A stretch of DNA of 43,672 bases from JBNAVY01 sp049700195 (GTDB lineage: Bacteria; Bacillota; Thermoanaerobacteria; Thermoanaerobacterales; Thermoanaerobacteraceae), in assembly GCA_049700195.1 (NCBI GenBank), contig JBNAVY010000016.1, positions 1 through 43,672 on the forward strand, read 5' to 3'. The position numbers and the translations under genes were made by a program. The notes under the pieces are model-generated. The model was not told where the DNA came from and ran no database searches. It worked only from the letters and a program-made list of their open reading frames with translations. Positions 8,345-17,058 of the stretch are shown piece by piece (positions within the stretch are counted from its first letter, which is position 1; each line of letters starts with the position of its first letter).

Positions 8345-9562
8345 CGTATATAATTCTATTATTTTTAATATGACTTCTACAGCTTTTTCCATTGCATATA
8401 CTGGTATAAATTCATATTTTCCATGATAATTATGTCCTCCTGTAAAAAGATTTGGAGTAGGAAGGCCCATATAACTTAATCTTGCACCATCAGTTCCACC
8501 TCTTATAGGCAAAATTTTAGGTTCAATACCGGCTGATTTTATTGCTTTAACAGCAGTTTCTACTATATGCATTTGTTTTTCAATTATTTCTCTCATATTG
8601 TAATATTGATCTTTGATCTCTAATTCTACGGTATTATTACCATATTTTTTATTTAGACTGTTTACTATATTTACAATAAATTCTTTACGGTTTTCAAAAT
8701 TTTCTTTGTCAAAATCTCTTATTATGTAATATAATTTTGTTTCTTCAACATCTCCTTCAAAATTATTTAAATGATAAAAGCCTTCATAACCATCAGTGTG
8801 AGCTGGTGTTTCATATTGGGGTAACATGTTTTGAAATTCGATGCCAATTAAAATAGAATTAATCATTTTATCTTTTGCTGTACCTGGATGTACATTTCGT
8901 CCGTGGATTTTGATTTTAGCACTTGCTGCATTAAAATTTTCATATTCTATACCGCCTATTTCGCCACCATCTACTGTATAAGCAAAATCACATTTAAAAT
9001 TTGAAATATCGAACTTATCAACTCCTCTGCCTATTTCTTCATCAGGAGTAAAAGCGATTTTTATGTTACCATGTTTTATTTCTGGGTGATTTATTAAATA
9101 TTCTATGGCTGTAATTATTTCAGCAATTCCTGCCTTATCATCAGCGCCTAAAAGTGTTGTACCATCTGTAGTTATTATAGTTTTTCCAATATAATTTTTA
9201 AGTTCAGGGAAATTTTTTGGTGATAAAACTATTTTTTTATTTTCGTTTAAAATTATATCGTTGCCATCATAATCATTTATTATTTGAGGTTTTACGTTTT
9301 CTCCACTCATATCAGGGCTTGTATCCATATGAGCTATAAAGCCTATAGTATAAAGCATTTTATCAGTATTACTTGGGAGCAAAGCGGTAACATAACCGTT
9401 ATTATCTAAAATAACATCTTTTAGCCCCAAGTCTATTAGTTCTTGTTTTAGTTTTTCAGCAAAAATAAGTTGTTCTTTAGTGCTTGGAAAAGTCTCTGAA
9501 TTTTCGTTTGAAGTTGTAGGGTATTTTACATATTCCAAAAATCTTTCTAAAACTTTTGACAT
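8336..9562 (-). CDS. pepT: Peptidase T (tripeptide aminopeptidase)
   Basis: A 408-residue M20B zinc metallopeptidase removing N-terminal residues from tripeptides in the cytoplasm. Metal and catalytic residues are visible: GFIAHMDTSPD (His, Asp; near 80), LLGADDKAGIAEI (bridging Asp), FTPDEEIGRG (catalytic Glu-Glu), TVDGGEIGG and the C-terminal GGHNYHGKYEF. The HPGTAKDKM segment of the dimerisation lid is present. ATG 9562 is chosen because GAAGGA stands 7 nt upstream and the length fits the family; an in-frame ATG six codons earlier lacks a site. It follows the 165-residue nitroreductase with an 18-bp gap and is likely co-transcribed. It fits a peptide-fermenting lifestyle. Confidence 0.95.
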   Translation of the reverse strand: MSKVLERFLEYVKYPTTSNENSETFPSTKEQLIFAEKLKQELIDLGLKDVILDNNGYVTALLPSNTDKMLYTIGFIAHMDTSPDMSGENVKPQIINDYDGNDIILNENKKIVLSPKNFPELKNYIGKTIITTDGTTLLGADDKAGIAEIITAIEYLINHPEIKHGNIKIAFTPDEEIGRGVDKFDISNFKCDFAYTVDGGEIGGIEYENFNAASAKIKIHGRNVHPGTAKDKMINSILIGIEFQNMLPQYETPAHTDGYEGFYHLNNFEGDVEETKLYYIIRDFDKENFENRKEFIVNIVNSLNKKYGNNTVELEIKDQYYNMREIIEKQMHIVETAVKAIKSAGIEPKILPIRGGTDGARLSYMGLPTPNLFTGGHNYHGKYEFIPVYAMEKAVEVILKIIELYTNN

Positions 9563-9580
9563 TATACATCCTTCTTTCAT

Positions 9581-10078
9581 TTAAAAATTTTCCCAATGTA
9601 GAACTTGATTTAAAGAAAATTTTGATTTAAATATTGTATCTACAAGAGGGTAGCCTAAAGAAATAATTGAAATCATTCTTAAGTTTTCTGGAATATTTAA
9701 GTGTTGATTAATATCTTTCTCATATGTTCGATTATATCCTGCGACCCAGCAAGATCCAATACCATATGCTTTGGCTGCCAGTAAAATATTTTGCGTTGCT
9801 GCAGAACCATCCTCTAAATGATGATTGTTATCACTCTCACAATAGACTATTATACAAGCAGCAGCATTTTTTATAAAACTACCATGAGTTGCTTTTTCCG
9901 AAATAAATTTTAGCTTTTCTTTATTTGTAATAACTATAAAGTGCCATGGTTGAGCATTGTTTCCACTTGGAGCAAGTCTTGCACAGTCTACTATATCTTC
10001 TAAAATTTCTTTTGGAATTGGTTTTTGTAAATATTCTCTTATACTGCGCCTTTCTTTTATTGCTTTTATGGCATCCAC
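9581..10078 (-). CDS. Short nitroreductase family protein
   Basis: A 165-residue FMN oxidoreductase of the short nitroreductase type. It has KERRSIREYLQKPI at the N-terminus, ARLAPSGNNAQPWHF for FMN binding, SAATQNILLAAKAYGIGSCW in the middle and MISIISLGYPL near the end. Such enzymes transfer hydride from NAD(P)H to flavins, nitro compounds or quinones; the natural substrate is unknown. The start is GTG 10078 with GGAGGTG about 10 nt upstream. It is the first gene of a two-gene unit with pepT, a pairing with no obvious functional logic. It is divergent from pgi. Confidence 0.88.
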   Translation of the reverse strand: MDAIKAIKERRSIREYLQKPIPKEILEDIVDCARLAPSGNNAQPWHFIVITNKEKLKFISEKATHGSFIKNAAACIIVYCESDNNHHLEDGSAATQNILLAAKAYGIGSCWVAGYNRTYEKDINQHLNIPENLRMISIISLGYPLVDTIFKSKFSLNQVLHWENF

Positions 10079-10282
10079 TTTTATAACACCTCCACAATAT
10101 ATATTATAACCTATGCATAAAAAATATCAAAAGTAGCTTAAATTTGTTCTAAGTTATTTTTTGAATATATATATATGTTTTAAACAAAGGAGTAAACATA
10201 TACATTATTTTATAAAACTTGAATATACTGATTTAATAGTATAAAATATATTTATGAAAACAAAAGAAATGGAGGATTTTAA

Positions 10283-11635
10283 ATGGCAAAATTAATTAAA
10301 TTTGACTATACAAAAGCACTTGATTTTTTTAATCAACATGAGATAGACTATCTAGAAAAACATGCTCAACTATCTTTAGATATGGTTTTAAATAAAAATG
10401 CACAAGGGAATGATTTTTTAGGTTGGGTTAATTTGCCCAAAGATTATGATAAAGAAGAATTTGAAAGAATTAAAAAGGCAGCAGAAAAAATTAAATCAGA
10501 TTCTGATGTATTAATTGTAATAGGGATTGGAGGTTCTTACCTTGGAGCAAGAGCTGCAATAGAAACGCTTACACATTCTTTTTATAATATTTTACCAAAA
10601 AACACAAGAAAAGCTCCTGAGATTTATTTTGCAGGTAATAGTATAAGCTCTACATATTTATCTGATTTAATTGATGTACTTAAAGGTAAAGATGTTTCAA
10701 TAAATGTTATTTCTAAATCAGGCACAACTACTGAACCGGCAATAGCTTTTCGTGTTTTTAGAGATTACCTTGAAAAAAAATATGGTAAAGAAGAAGCAAA
10801 ATCAAGAATATATGTTACCACTGATAAAGAAAAAGGAGCACTAAAAAAGTTAGCTGATGAAGAAAAGTATCAAACTTTTGTTATACCTGATGATGTAGGT
10901 GGAAGATATTCTGTTTTAACAGCTGTAGGTCTGCTTCCTATTGCTGCTGCTGGAATAAATATTGAAGAAATGATGAAAGGAGCATCTGATGCATCAGATA
11001 TTTACACAAAAAAAGATATAAAAGAAAATATCAGTATGCAATATGCTATAGTCAGAAATCTTCTTTACAGAAAGGGTAAATTTATAGAAATTCTTGTTAA
11101 TTACGAACAAAGACTCCATTATTTTTCTGAATGGTGGAAACAGCTTTTCGGTGAAAGTGAAGGAAAAGATCATAAAGGAATATATCCTGCTTCAGTTGAT
11201 TTTACAACAGATTTACATTCAATGGGACAATTTATACAAGATGGTAGTAGAACAATGTTTGAGACAGTTTTAAATGTTGATAAAGCATTAAAAGATATAG
11301 TTATTCCTGAAGATAAAGACAATATAGATGGACTTAATTTTCTATCAGGAAAAACTATGGATTTTGTAAATAACAAAGCATTCCAAGGTACTTTGCTTGC
11401 TCATTCGGATGGAAATGTTCCAAATCTTATTGTTAGTGTGCCTGAAATATCACCATATTATTTTGGGAATTTAGTATACTTCTTTGAAATGGCATGTGGT
11501 ATAAGTGGGTATATAAATGGAGTAAATCCTTTTGATCAACCTGGTGTTGAAGCATACAAAAAAAATATGTTTGCTCTTTTAGGTAAACCTGGTTTTGAAA
11601 AAGAAAAAGAAATTTTGGAAAAAAGGTTAAAATAA
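10283..11635 (+). CDS. pgi: Glucose-6-phosphate isomerase
   Basis: A 450-residue phosphoglucose isomerase interconverting glucose-6-phosphate and fructose-6-phosphate. Sugar-phosphate (SIS) elements include VIGIGGSYLGARAAIE near residue 75, NVISKSGTTTEPAIAF near 142 and DVGGRYSVLTAVGLLP near 205. The family signature is seen as YPASVDFTTDLHSMGQFIQDG, and the C-terminal catalytic lysine region is QPGVEAYKKNMFALLG. The length is typical of the Gram-positive/thermophile form. ATG 10283 has GGAGG 8 nt upstream. It converges on glgP, so sugar phosphate released from glycogen can enter glycolysis here. The two genes share one terminator that includes both stop codons. Confidence 0.96.
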   Translation: MAKLIKFDYTKALDFFNQHEIDYLEKHAQLSLDMVLNKNAQGNDFLGWVNLPKDYDKEEFERIKKAAEKIKSDSDVLIVIGIGGSYLGARAAIETLTHSFYNILPKNTRKAPEIYFAGNSISSTYLSDLIDVLKGKDVSINVISKSGTTTEPAIAFRVFRDYLEKKYGKEEAKSRIYVTTDKEKGALKKLADEEKYQTFVIPDDVGGRYSVLTAVGLLPIAAAGINIEEMMKGASDASDIYTKKDIKENISMQYAIVRNLLYRKGKFIEILVNYEQRLHYFSEWWKQLFGESEGKDHKGIYPASVDFTTDLHSMGQFIQDGSRTMFETVLNVDKALKDIVIPEDKDNIDGLNFLSGKTMDFVNNKAFQGTLLAHSDGNVPNLIVSVPEISPYYFGNLVYFFEMACGISGYINGVNPFDQPGVEAYKKNMFALLGKPGFEKEKEILEKRLK

Positions 11636-11685
11636 TTAAAACACCGCATTTTATATGCGGTGTTTTAATTATTTTAACCTTTTTT
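11619..11685. terminator. 31-bp perfect-arm terminator containing both stop codons
   Basis: Arms 11619-11649 and 11655-11685 are exact reverse complements (31 nt) around a 5-nt loop. The GC core is CACCGCAT/ATGCGGTG with A/T-rich flanks. The left arm contains the last codons and TAA of pgi. The right arm contains the last codons and TAA of glgP. The two genes therefore end in mirror copies of the same sequence, read in different frames. Confidence 0.88.
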
Positions 11686-13299
11686 ATACATTAAATCATA
11701 ATATTCTTTTAGCATTCTGGTAGCGGAAAAAGCTTCATAAGTTGTTTTAATACTTTCTCTCATCATGTTTTCCCATTTGTTTTTGTCATTATAATATGTT
11801 GGAACGACTTTATTCAAAAGAACATTATATAAAGCATCAAGATCGTGTTTATCTAAAATGTTTGTATCTTCTGATTCAAAACCATCACCAAACTGCCAAC
11901 CATTTTTGCCATCCACACAAGCTTCTGGCCACCAACCATCAAGGGTACTTAGATTTAGGACACCATTCATTGCTGCTTTCATTCCTGATGTTCCACTTGC
12001 TTCCTTTGGTCTTCTTGGATTGTTTAGCCAAACATCTGAACCACGAGTTAGCATTTTACCAATAGTCATGTCATAATCTTCGAGGAAAACTACGCTTGTT
12101 GGATATTTTTTAGTCATCTCGATTAGTTTTGCTATAATTTGTTTACCAACATCATCAAGAGGATGACCTTTTCCCGAGAATACCATTTGTATCTCATTTG
12201 ATCTTAGATGATCTCCTATAATTTCATCATTTGTAAATATCAAGTCACTTCTTTTATAAGGTGCAGCTCTTCTTGAAAATCCTATTAAAAGTTTTTCTGG
12301 ATCAAGTTTTACTCCAGTTCTTTTATTAATAAAGTCTATTAATTCGTTTTTTATAACATTGTGACTATTAAGGAGGCCTTCTCCTTTGTTGTATGCTTCT
12401 ATTATTCTATTATCTACCCAAGTATTTCTATCAATACCATTTGTTATAGATATAATAGGAGATTTACCTTCTACGTGTTCCCACATTTTATTTGCTGTTT
12501 GACCATGGAGCTTTGAAACTCCATTTGCAATACGTGAAAGTCTAAGACCTGCTACTGTCATGTTAAATGGAACACCGCCAATTTCAGACATTTGATTAAT
12601 AGTGAGGCCATTGTTTGCACCCATATACATTAGAAGTTCTAATTTATGAGATTCGTTTCCTTCAACAACTGGCGTATGTGTTGTAAAAACTATTTGTTGG
12701 CGAGTAGCATGCCATGCTTCTTCAAAGGACATTTTCTCATTTTCCATTTTTTCTCTTATAAGTTCTAAACCAGCTAAAGCAGCATGACCTTCATTAAAGT
12801 GATAAACATCAACATCAATTCCTAATGCTCTTAAGGCTCTTACGCCGCCAATTCCTAAAACTATTTCCTGTGCAACTCTTTCTTCTCCAAACCATCCATA
12901 AAGCTGACCTGTAATCCATCGATCTCCATTTTCAGGAATATCAGTGTCAAGTAAATATAATGGAGCATTGTCAAAAGTATCTACAAGCCAAACTTTGCAA
13001 TATATGTCTTGATTGCGAATCTTTACTTTTACTTTAACGTTAGTATCCTTTAGGAAGTCATAATTTCTAGTGTAATTTCGATATGCATCATAAGGATAAC
13101 CATCTTCTCCAATATGTTGCTCTGTATATCCTTGCTTCCAGAGTATTCCTATACCTACGAGGGGAACACCTAATTCTTTAGCAGCTTTAAGATGGTCACC
13201 AGCAAGAATTCCAAGTCCTCCAGCGTAAAGTTTGAAATCAGTTTTTAATCCATATTCCATACAAAAATATGCGACTTTAGGTAATGTATTGTTTTTCAT
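11674..13299 (-). CDS. glgP: Alpha-glucan (glycogen) phosphorylase, short form
   Basis: A 541-residue PLP-dependent glucan phosphorylase of the short bacterial/archaeal type (animal-type enzymes are over 800 residues). It releases glucose-1-phosphate from glycogen or maltodextrin. Visible are YFCMEYGL and LYAGGLGILAGDHLK at the start, VYHFNEGHAAL, FTTHTPVVEGNE and ITNGIDRNTW. The PLP-lysine segment is EASGTSGMKAAMNGVLN near residue 435. Start ATG 13299 is preceded by AAGGAGG. Its promoter region holds a near-LacI palindrome over the -35. It converges on pgi. Confidence 0.95.
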   Translation of the reverse strand: MKNNTLPKVAYFCMEYGLKTDFKLYAGGLGILAGDHLKAAKELGVPLVGIGILWKQGYTEQHIGEDGYPYDAYRNYTRNYDFLKDTNVKVKVKIRNQDIYCKVWLVDTFDNAPLYLLDTDIPENGDRWITGQLYGWFGEERVAQEIVLGIGGVRALRALGIDVDVYHFNEGHAALAGLELIREKMENEKMSFEEAWHATRQQIVFTTHTPVVEGNESHKLELLMYMGANNGLTINQMSEIGGVPFNMTVAGLRLSRIANGVSKLHGQTANKMWEHVEGKSPIISITNGIDRNTWVDNRIIEAYNKGEGLLNSHNVIKNELIDFINKRTGVKLDPEKLLIGFSRRAAPYKRSDLIFTNDEIIGDHLRSNEIQMVFSGKGHPLDDVGKQIIAKLIEMTKKYPTSVVFLEDYDMTIGKMLTRGSDVWLNNPRRPKEASGTSGMKAAMNGVLNLSTLDGWWPEACVDGKNGWQFGDGFESEDTNILDKHDLDALYNVLLNKVVPTYYNDKNKWENMMRESIKTTYEAFSATRMLKEYYDLMYKKG

Positions 13300-13335
13300 T
13301 TTGTACCTCCTTATTGACTATAAGTATATAAATAC

Positions 13336-13373
13336 ATTATAATATTAAAAAAATTTTTATGCAAGTGCTTGCA
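13336..13373 (-). promoter_or_regulatory. glgP promoter with palindromic operator over -35
   Basis: On the minus strand, TTGCAT (13364-13359) and TATAAT (13341-13336) are 17 nt apart, about 37 nt upstream of the glgP start. A 14-bp inverted repeat, TGCAAG-TG-CTTGCA (13360-13373), covers the -35. Its form is like LacI/CcpA-family operators, differing from the usual central CG by one base, so repression by a sugar-responsive regulator is likely. No such regulator gene is in the window. Confidence 0.55.
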
Positions 13374-13461
13374 CATATTTTACTTTATTAATATAACTTA
13401 ATAAATAAAAAAATTGTAAAAATATATTTTAATGAAATATTTTTTTTACAAAGAAAAAATG

Positions 13462-13490
13462 TTGACAGGCAAACAAAATCATAGTATTAT
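13462..13490 (+). promoter_or_regulatory. Sigma-A promoter of the met operon
   Basis: TTGACA (13462-13467) and TATTAT (13485-13490) are separated by 17 nt, a near-consensus housekeeping promoter. Transcription would begin about 30 nt before the SAM riboswitch. Confidence 0.75.
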
Positions 13491-13525
13491 ATTATCTAAA
13501 TAGTTTAACAAGTTAATACTTTAAA

Positions 13526-13632
13526 TCTCTTATCAAGAGTGGTGGAGGGACTGGCCCTGTGAAACCCGGCAACCGGCACTATATGTGCGACTTGGTGCTA
13601 ATTCCAGCAGCATATCGCTGAAAGATGAGAGA
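13526..13632 (+). ncRNA. SAM-I (S-box) riboswitch
   Basis: P1 pairs TCTCTTATC (13526-13534) with GATGAGAGA (13624-13632). Between them are the conserved S-box elements in order: AGAGTGGTGGAGGGACTGG, CCCTGTGAAACCCGGCAACC, the hairpin around CACTATATGTG, GGTGCTAATTCCAGCAG and the CATATCGCTGAAAGATGAGAG tail. These correspond to the kink-turn, pseudoknot and SAM-binding core of the SAM-I class. S-adenosylmethionine binding stabilises P1 and lets the downstream terminator form, switching off metF-metH. Confidence 0.95.
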
Positions 13633-13636
13633 GAGT

Positions 13637-13665
13637 AAAATCTCTTCTTTTAGCGAAGAGATTTT
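13637..13665 (+). terminator. Riboswitch-controlled terminator
   Basis: Stem AAAATCTCTTC (13637-13647) with GAAGAGATTTT (13655-13665) and a 7-nt loop, followed by more T residues. The 3' strand of riboswitch P1 is rich in GAGAG and can pair with TCTCTTC, giving the alternative antiterminator when SAM is low. Confidence 0.88.
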
Positions 13666-13689
13666 TTATTTTGAATGGAGGAGATAAAA

Positions 13690-14607
13690 TTGTTGAAAAG
13701 ATATAGTTTATGCACTAAACTTAAAGAAGAAAGATTTGTCATAACTGCAGAAATATCAACACCTAAAGGTGCAGATATTACAAAAACTATTGAAGAAGCA
13801 AGAAAATTAAAAGGTATTGTTGATGCTATAAATATTACTGATTGTCCTATGGCAAATATGAGAATGAGTCCAATTGCATTAGCACATTTATTACAGGATC
13901 ATTTAAATATTGAAACAATATTTCACTTAACCTGCCGTGATAGAAATTTAATTGGCCTTCAATCAGAATTACTTGGTGCTTATGCACTTGGTGTCAGAAA
14001 TGTTCTTGCTCTTACTGGTGATGCTCCATCTCAAGGAGATACACCAACAGCTACAGGAGTTTTTGATGTTGATTCTATAGGTCTTTTAAAAATCGTTAAT
14101 TTATTGAATAATGGTAAAGATTACAATATGAATAAATTAGATTTTCCAACAGATTTTTGCGTAGGAACAACAGCTAATCCAAATGATTTAAGCAATAAAT
14201 CTATTGAAAAATTAAAAGAAAAAGTTAATAGTGGTGCAAAATTCATACAAACTCAACCAGTTTATGAAGCAGATATTTTATTAGAGTTTATTGAAAAAAC
14301 AAGGGATTTAAAAACACCTATTTTAGTAGGTATACTTCCTCTAAAAAGTTATAAAATGGCTGTAAATCTTGGATTAAAAGTACCTGGGATAATAATTCCC
14401 GAAAGAATAATTACAAGATTAGAAAAACATGGGAGAGAGGAAGGTATAAATATTTCTGTTGAGCTTATTAAAAAAATAAAGAATAATATTGCTGGAATTC
14501 ATGTTATGCCTATAGGCAGTGTTGATATTGTTACAGAAATAATCGGTAGAATCGAAGATTTAAATTATGATTATGATTTTTTTAATATAGATATTAATGT
14601 TGATTAA
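13690..14607 (+). CDS. metF: Methylenetetrahydrofolate reductase
   Basis: A 305-residue MetF-family enzyme reducing 5,10-methylene-THF to 5-methyl-THF, the methyl donor for MetH next door. The TIM-barrel features include FVITAEISTPKG (the catalytic Glu region), THF/flavin-contact segments HLTCRDRN and ALTGDAP, CVGTTANP and KFIQTQPVYE, then PILVGILPLKS. The start is unclear. The ATG at 13675 precedes the ribosome site GGAGGAG (13677-13683), so TTG 13690 (or 13693) is much more likely. It is the first gene after the SAM riboswitch and lies 15 bp before metH. Confidence 0.92.
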   Translation: MLKRYSLCTKLKEERFVITAEISTPKGADITKTIEEARKLKGIVDAINITDCPMANMRMSPIALAHLLQDHLNIETIFHLTCRDRNLIGLQSELLGAYALGVRNVLALTGDAPSQGDTPTATGVFDVDSIGLLKIVNLLNNGKDYNMNKLDFPTDFCVGTTANPNDLSNKSIEKLKEKVNSGAKFIQTQPVYEADILLEFIEKTRDLKTPILVGILPLKSYKMAVNLGLKVPGIIIPERIITRLEKHGREEGINISVELIKKIKNNIAGIHVMPIGSVDIVTEIIGRIEDLNYDYDFFNIDINVD

Positions 14608-14622
14608 CTGGAGGTCTTAAAA

Positions 14623-17037
14623 TTGGATATATTTAAAGAAATTTCTAATAGGGTTATTTTATTTGATGGAGCAATGGGGACAGAGTTGCAAAAAAGAGGA
14701 CTTAAAACAGGAGAGTGCCCAGAATATATGAATATAACAAATCCTGATACATTATATTATATACATAAATCCTATTTAGAAGCAGGAGCAGATGTCATAG
14801 AAACAAATACTTTTGGTGCGAATAAAATAAAATTGTCAAAATACGGTCTAGAAGACAGATTAGAGGAGATTATAACTGAGGCTGTGAAATTAGCTAAGAT
14901 AGCCGCTGCACATAAGCCTGTAGCACTTTCAGTAGGGCCTATAGGAGAGTTACTTCATCCTTATGGGAAATTAACCTTTGAGGAAGCTTATAACATTTTT
15001 AAAGAAGTAGTTATTTTTGGAGAGAATGCGGGTGCAGAAATTGTTCTAATTGAAACAATGTCTGATATGCTTGAAGCTAAAGCTGCAATTTTGGCAGCTA
15101 AGGAGAATACTAATTTAAAAACAATATGTACAATGACATTCCAAGAAGATGGAAGGACTCTCATGGGTTCTGATCCACAAACAGTTGTTATAACATTACA
15201 AGGTTTAGGACTTGATGCCATTGGTGTAAATTGTTCCACAGGCCCTGACAAAATGATAGATGTTGTAGAAAAAATGTCTTTAGTTTCCAGAATACCTATT
15301 ATAGCACAGCCTAATGCAGGGATGCCTTCAATAAAAGATGGAAAAACTTATTATGATCTAAAACCAGAAGTTTTTGCTTCGTTTTTTCCGATACTTGTTG
15401 AGAAAGGAGCTTCAATAGTAGGAGGTTGTTGTGGTACTACTCCTTATTATATAAAATTAGTAAAAAAACAAATTCAGGACTTAAAACCAGATATAAAATA
15501 TAATAAATTTACAGCTGTTACTTCTAATACAAAGACCGTTTTTATTGGAAATAAAGAACCTTTAAAAATTATTGGTGAAAGAATAAACCCAACAGGGAAA
15601 AAGAAGCTTAGTGAAGCATTTTTAGCCGGTAATGTGGATCTTGCCATAGAAGAAGCATTGAGACAGCAGAAATGCGGTGCAAATATACTTGATATTAATG
15701 TAGGTGTTCCTGGATTAAATGAAGAAGAGATGCTTGTAAAAGTAGTAAAAGAAGTAGAAAATGTTTCTGATTTACCTTTGCAGATTGATAGTACAAATGT
15801 TAGAGCAATAGAAAAAGCAATTAGAATTTCAAGGGGAAGGCCTATTATAAATTCAGTTAATGCTAAAGATGAAAGTTTAAAGGAAATTTTACCGATTGTA
15901 AAGAAATATGGCGCTTGTATTGTTGGTCTTACTGTAGGAGAAAAGGGACTTCCAAAAGATAGGGAAGAAAGACTAATGAATGCTGAAAAAATCATAGAAA
16001 GAGCAAAAGAATATGGTATACCAAAAGAAGATATTATAATAGATTGCATAGTCTTGACAGTTTCATCTGAACAAGGTATGGCTTTAGAGACATTAGAATC
16101 TATAAAACTCATAAAGAATAAACTTGGTGTTAAGACAATAATAGGCCTTAGTAATGTATCTTTTGGACTTCCAGAAAGAAAAATAATAAATTCTGCTTTT
16201 TTTGCAATGGCGGCATCTTATGGTCTTGACACTGCAATTATTAATCCCTGTGATGAAGATATGATGGATATTTATAGAGCATCTATGGTTTTAATTAATA
16301 AAGATAAAGGGAGTAAATGGTATCTGGAGAGATATGGTGTAAATAAAGCTGATGTAAAAAAGAAAACAGCAATAAATGAAAATACAAAAACTTTAAATGA
16401 AATTTTATATAATGATATTTTAGAAGGTAAAAAAACAGGTGTAGAAAATGTAGTTGAAAACATTATGATAAATGGTATTGAACCACTTAAAATTGTAGAT
16501 GAAATTATTATTCCTGCATTAAAAGAGGTAGGTGAAAGATATGATAAGGGAATATATTTTTTGCCACAACTTTTAAGTTCGGCTGAAGTAGTGCAGGGAG
16601 CTTTTAAGCTTATAAAAGAAAAATTACCTAAAGGTTCATCTTCAAAAGGCAAGATTATTTTAGCAACTGTTGAAGGAGATGTGCATGATATTGGCAAAAA
16701 CATAGTAAAAGTTTTACTAGAAAATTATGGTTTTGAAGTTATTGACTTGGGTAAAGACGTAAAAGGTGAAACTATTCTTGAAAAGATTCGCCAATTTAAT
16801 GTTAAATTAGTTGGACTTAGTGCATTGATGACAACAACACTTTTTAATATGGAGAAGATTATTAAATTGCTTAAATCTAATTCTGATGTTACAATTATGG
16901 CAGGAGGTGCTGTTCTTTCTGAAGAATATGCATATAAAATTGGAGCTGATTATTATGGTAAAACAGCTCAAGATGCAGTTAAAATCGCAAATAATTTCTT
17001 TTTAAAAGATGCTTTAATTTGTAAGACTTGTAGCTAA
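14623..17037 (+). CDS. metH: Cobalamin-dependent methionine synthase lacking the activation domain
   Basis: An 804-residue MetH. Order of domains: homocysteine-binding barrel (1-~285) with zinc ligands Cys204 and Cys269/Cys270 (GVNCSTG, GGCCGTT); methyl-THF (pterin-binding) barrel (~310-560; GERINPTGKKK); B12-cap (~590-670); and cobalamin Rossmann domain (~675-795) with EGDVHDIGKNIV, whose His688 is the lower cobalt ligand. The C-terminal SAM-dependent reactivation domain of the E. coli enzyme (1227 residues) is absent. Many anaerobes are like this and use a separate activator. The start is TTG 14623 with GGAGGT upstream. It is translated from the SAM-riboswitch mRNA. Confidence 0.95.
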   Translation: MDIFKEISNRVILFDGAMGTELQKRGLKTGECPEYMNITNPDTLYYIHKSYLEAGADVIETNTFGANKIKLSKYGLEDRLEEIITEAVKLAKIAAAHKPVALSVGPIGELLHPYGKLTFEEAYNIFKEVVIFGENAGAEIVLIETMSDMLEAKAAILAAKENTNLKTICTMTFQEDGRTLMGSDPQTVVITLQGLGLDAIGVNCSTGPDKMIDVVEKMSLVSRIPIIAQPNAGMPSIKDGKTYYDLKPEVFASFFPILVEKGASIVGGCCGTTPYYIKLVKKQIQDLKPDIKYNKFTAVTSNTKTVFIGNKEPLKIIGERINPTGKKKLSEAFLAGNVDLAIEEALRQQKCGANILDINVGVPGLNEEEMLVKVVKEVENVSDLPLQIDSTNVRAIEKAIRISRGRPIINSVNAKDESLKEILPIVKKYGACIVGLTVGEKGLPKDREERLMNAEKIIERAKEYGIPKEDIIIDCIVLTVSSEQGMALETLESIKLIKNKLGVKTIIGLSNVSFGLPERKIINSAFFAMAASYGLDTAIINPCDEDMMDIYRASMVLINKDKGSKWYLERYGVNKADVKKKTAINENTKTLNEILYNDILEGKKTGVENVVENIMINGIEPLKIVDEIIIPALKEVGERYDKGIYFLPQLLSSAEVVQGAFKLIKEKLPKGSSSKGKIILATVEGDVHDIGKNIVKVLLENYGFEVIDLGKDVKGETILEKIRQFNVKLVGLSALMTTTLFNMEKIIKLLKSNSDVTIMAGGAVLSEEYAYKIGADYYGKTAQDAVKIANNFFLKDALICKTCS

Positions 17038-17058
17038 AATTTTAGGAGGCATATTAAA

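Noticed and set aside
11796..12076. Plus-strand frames inside glgP
   Set aside because: They lie wholly within a clear phosphorylase gene on the other strand and have no start signals.
15474..16703. Long minus-strand frames inside metH
   Set aside because: Antisense shadows of a highly conserved gene; their translations lack any domain.
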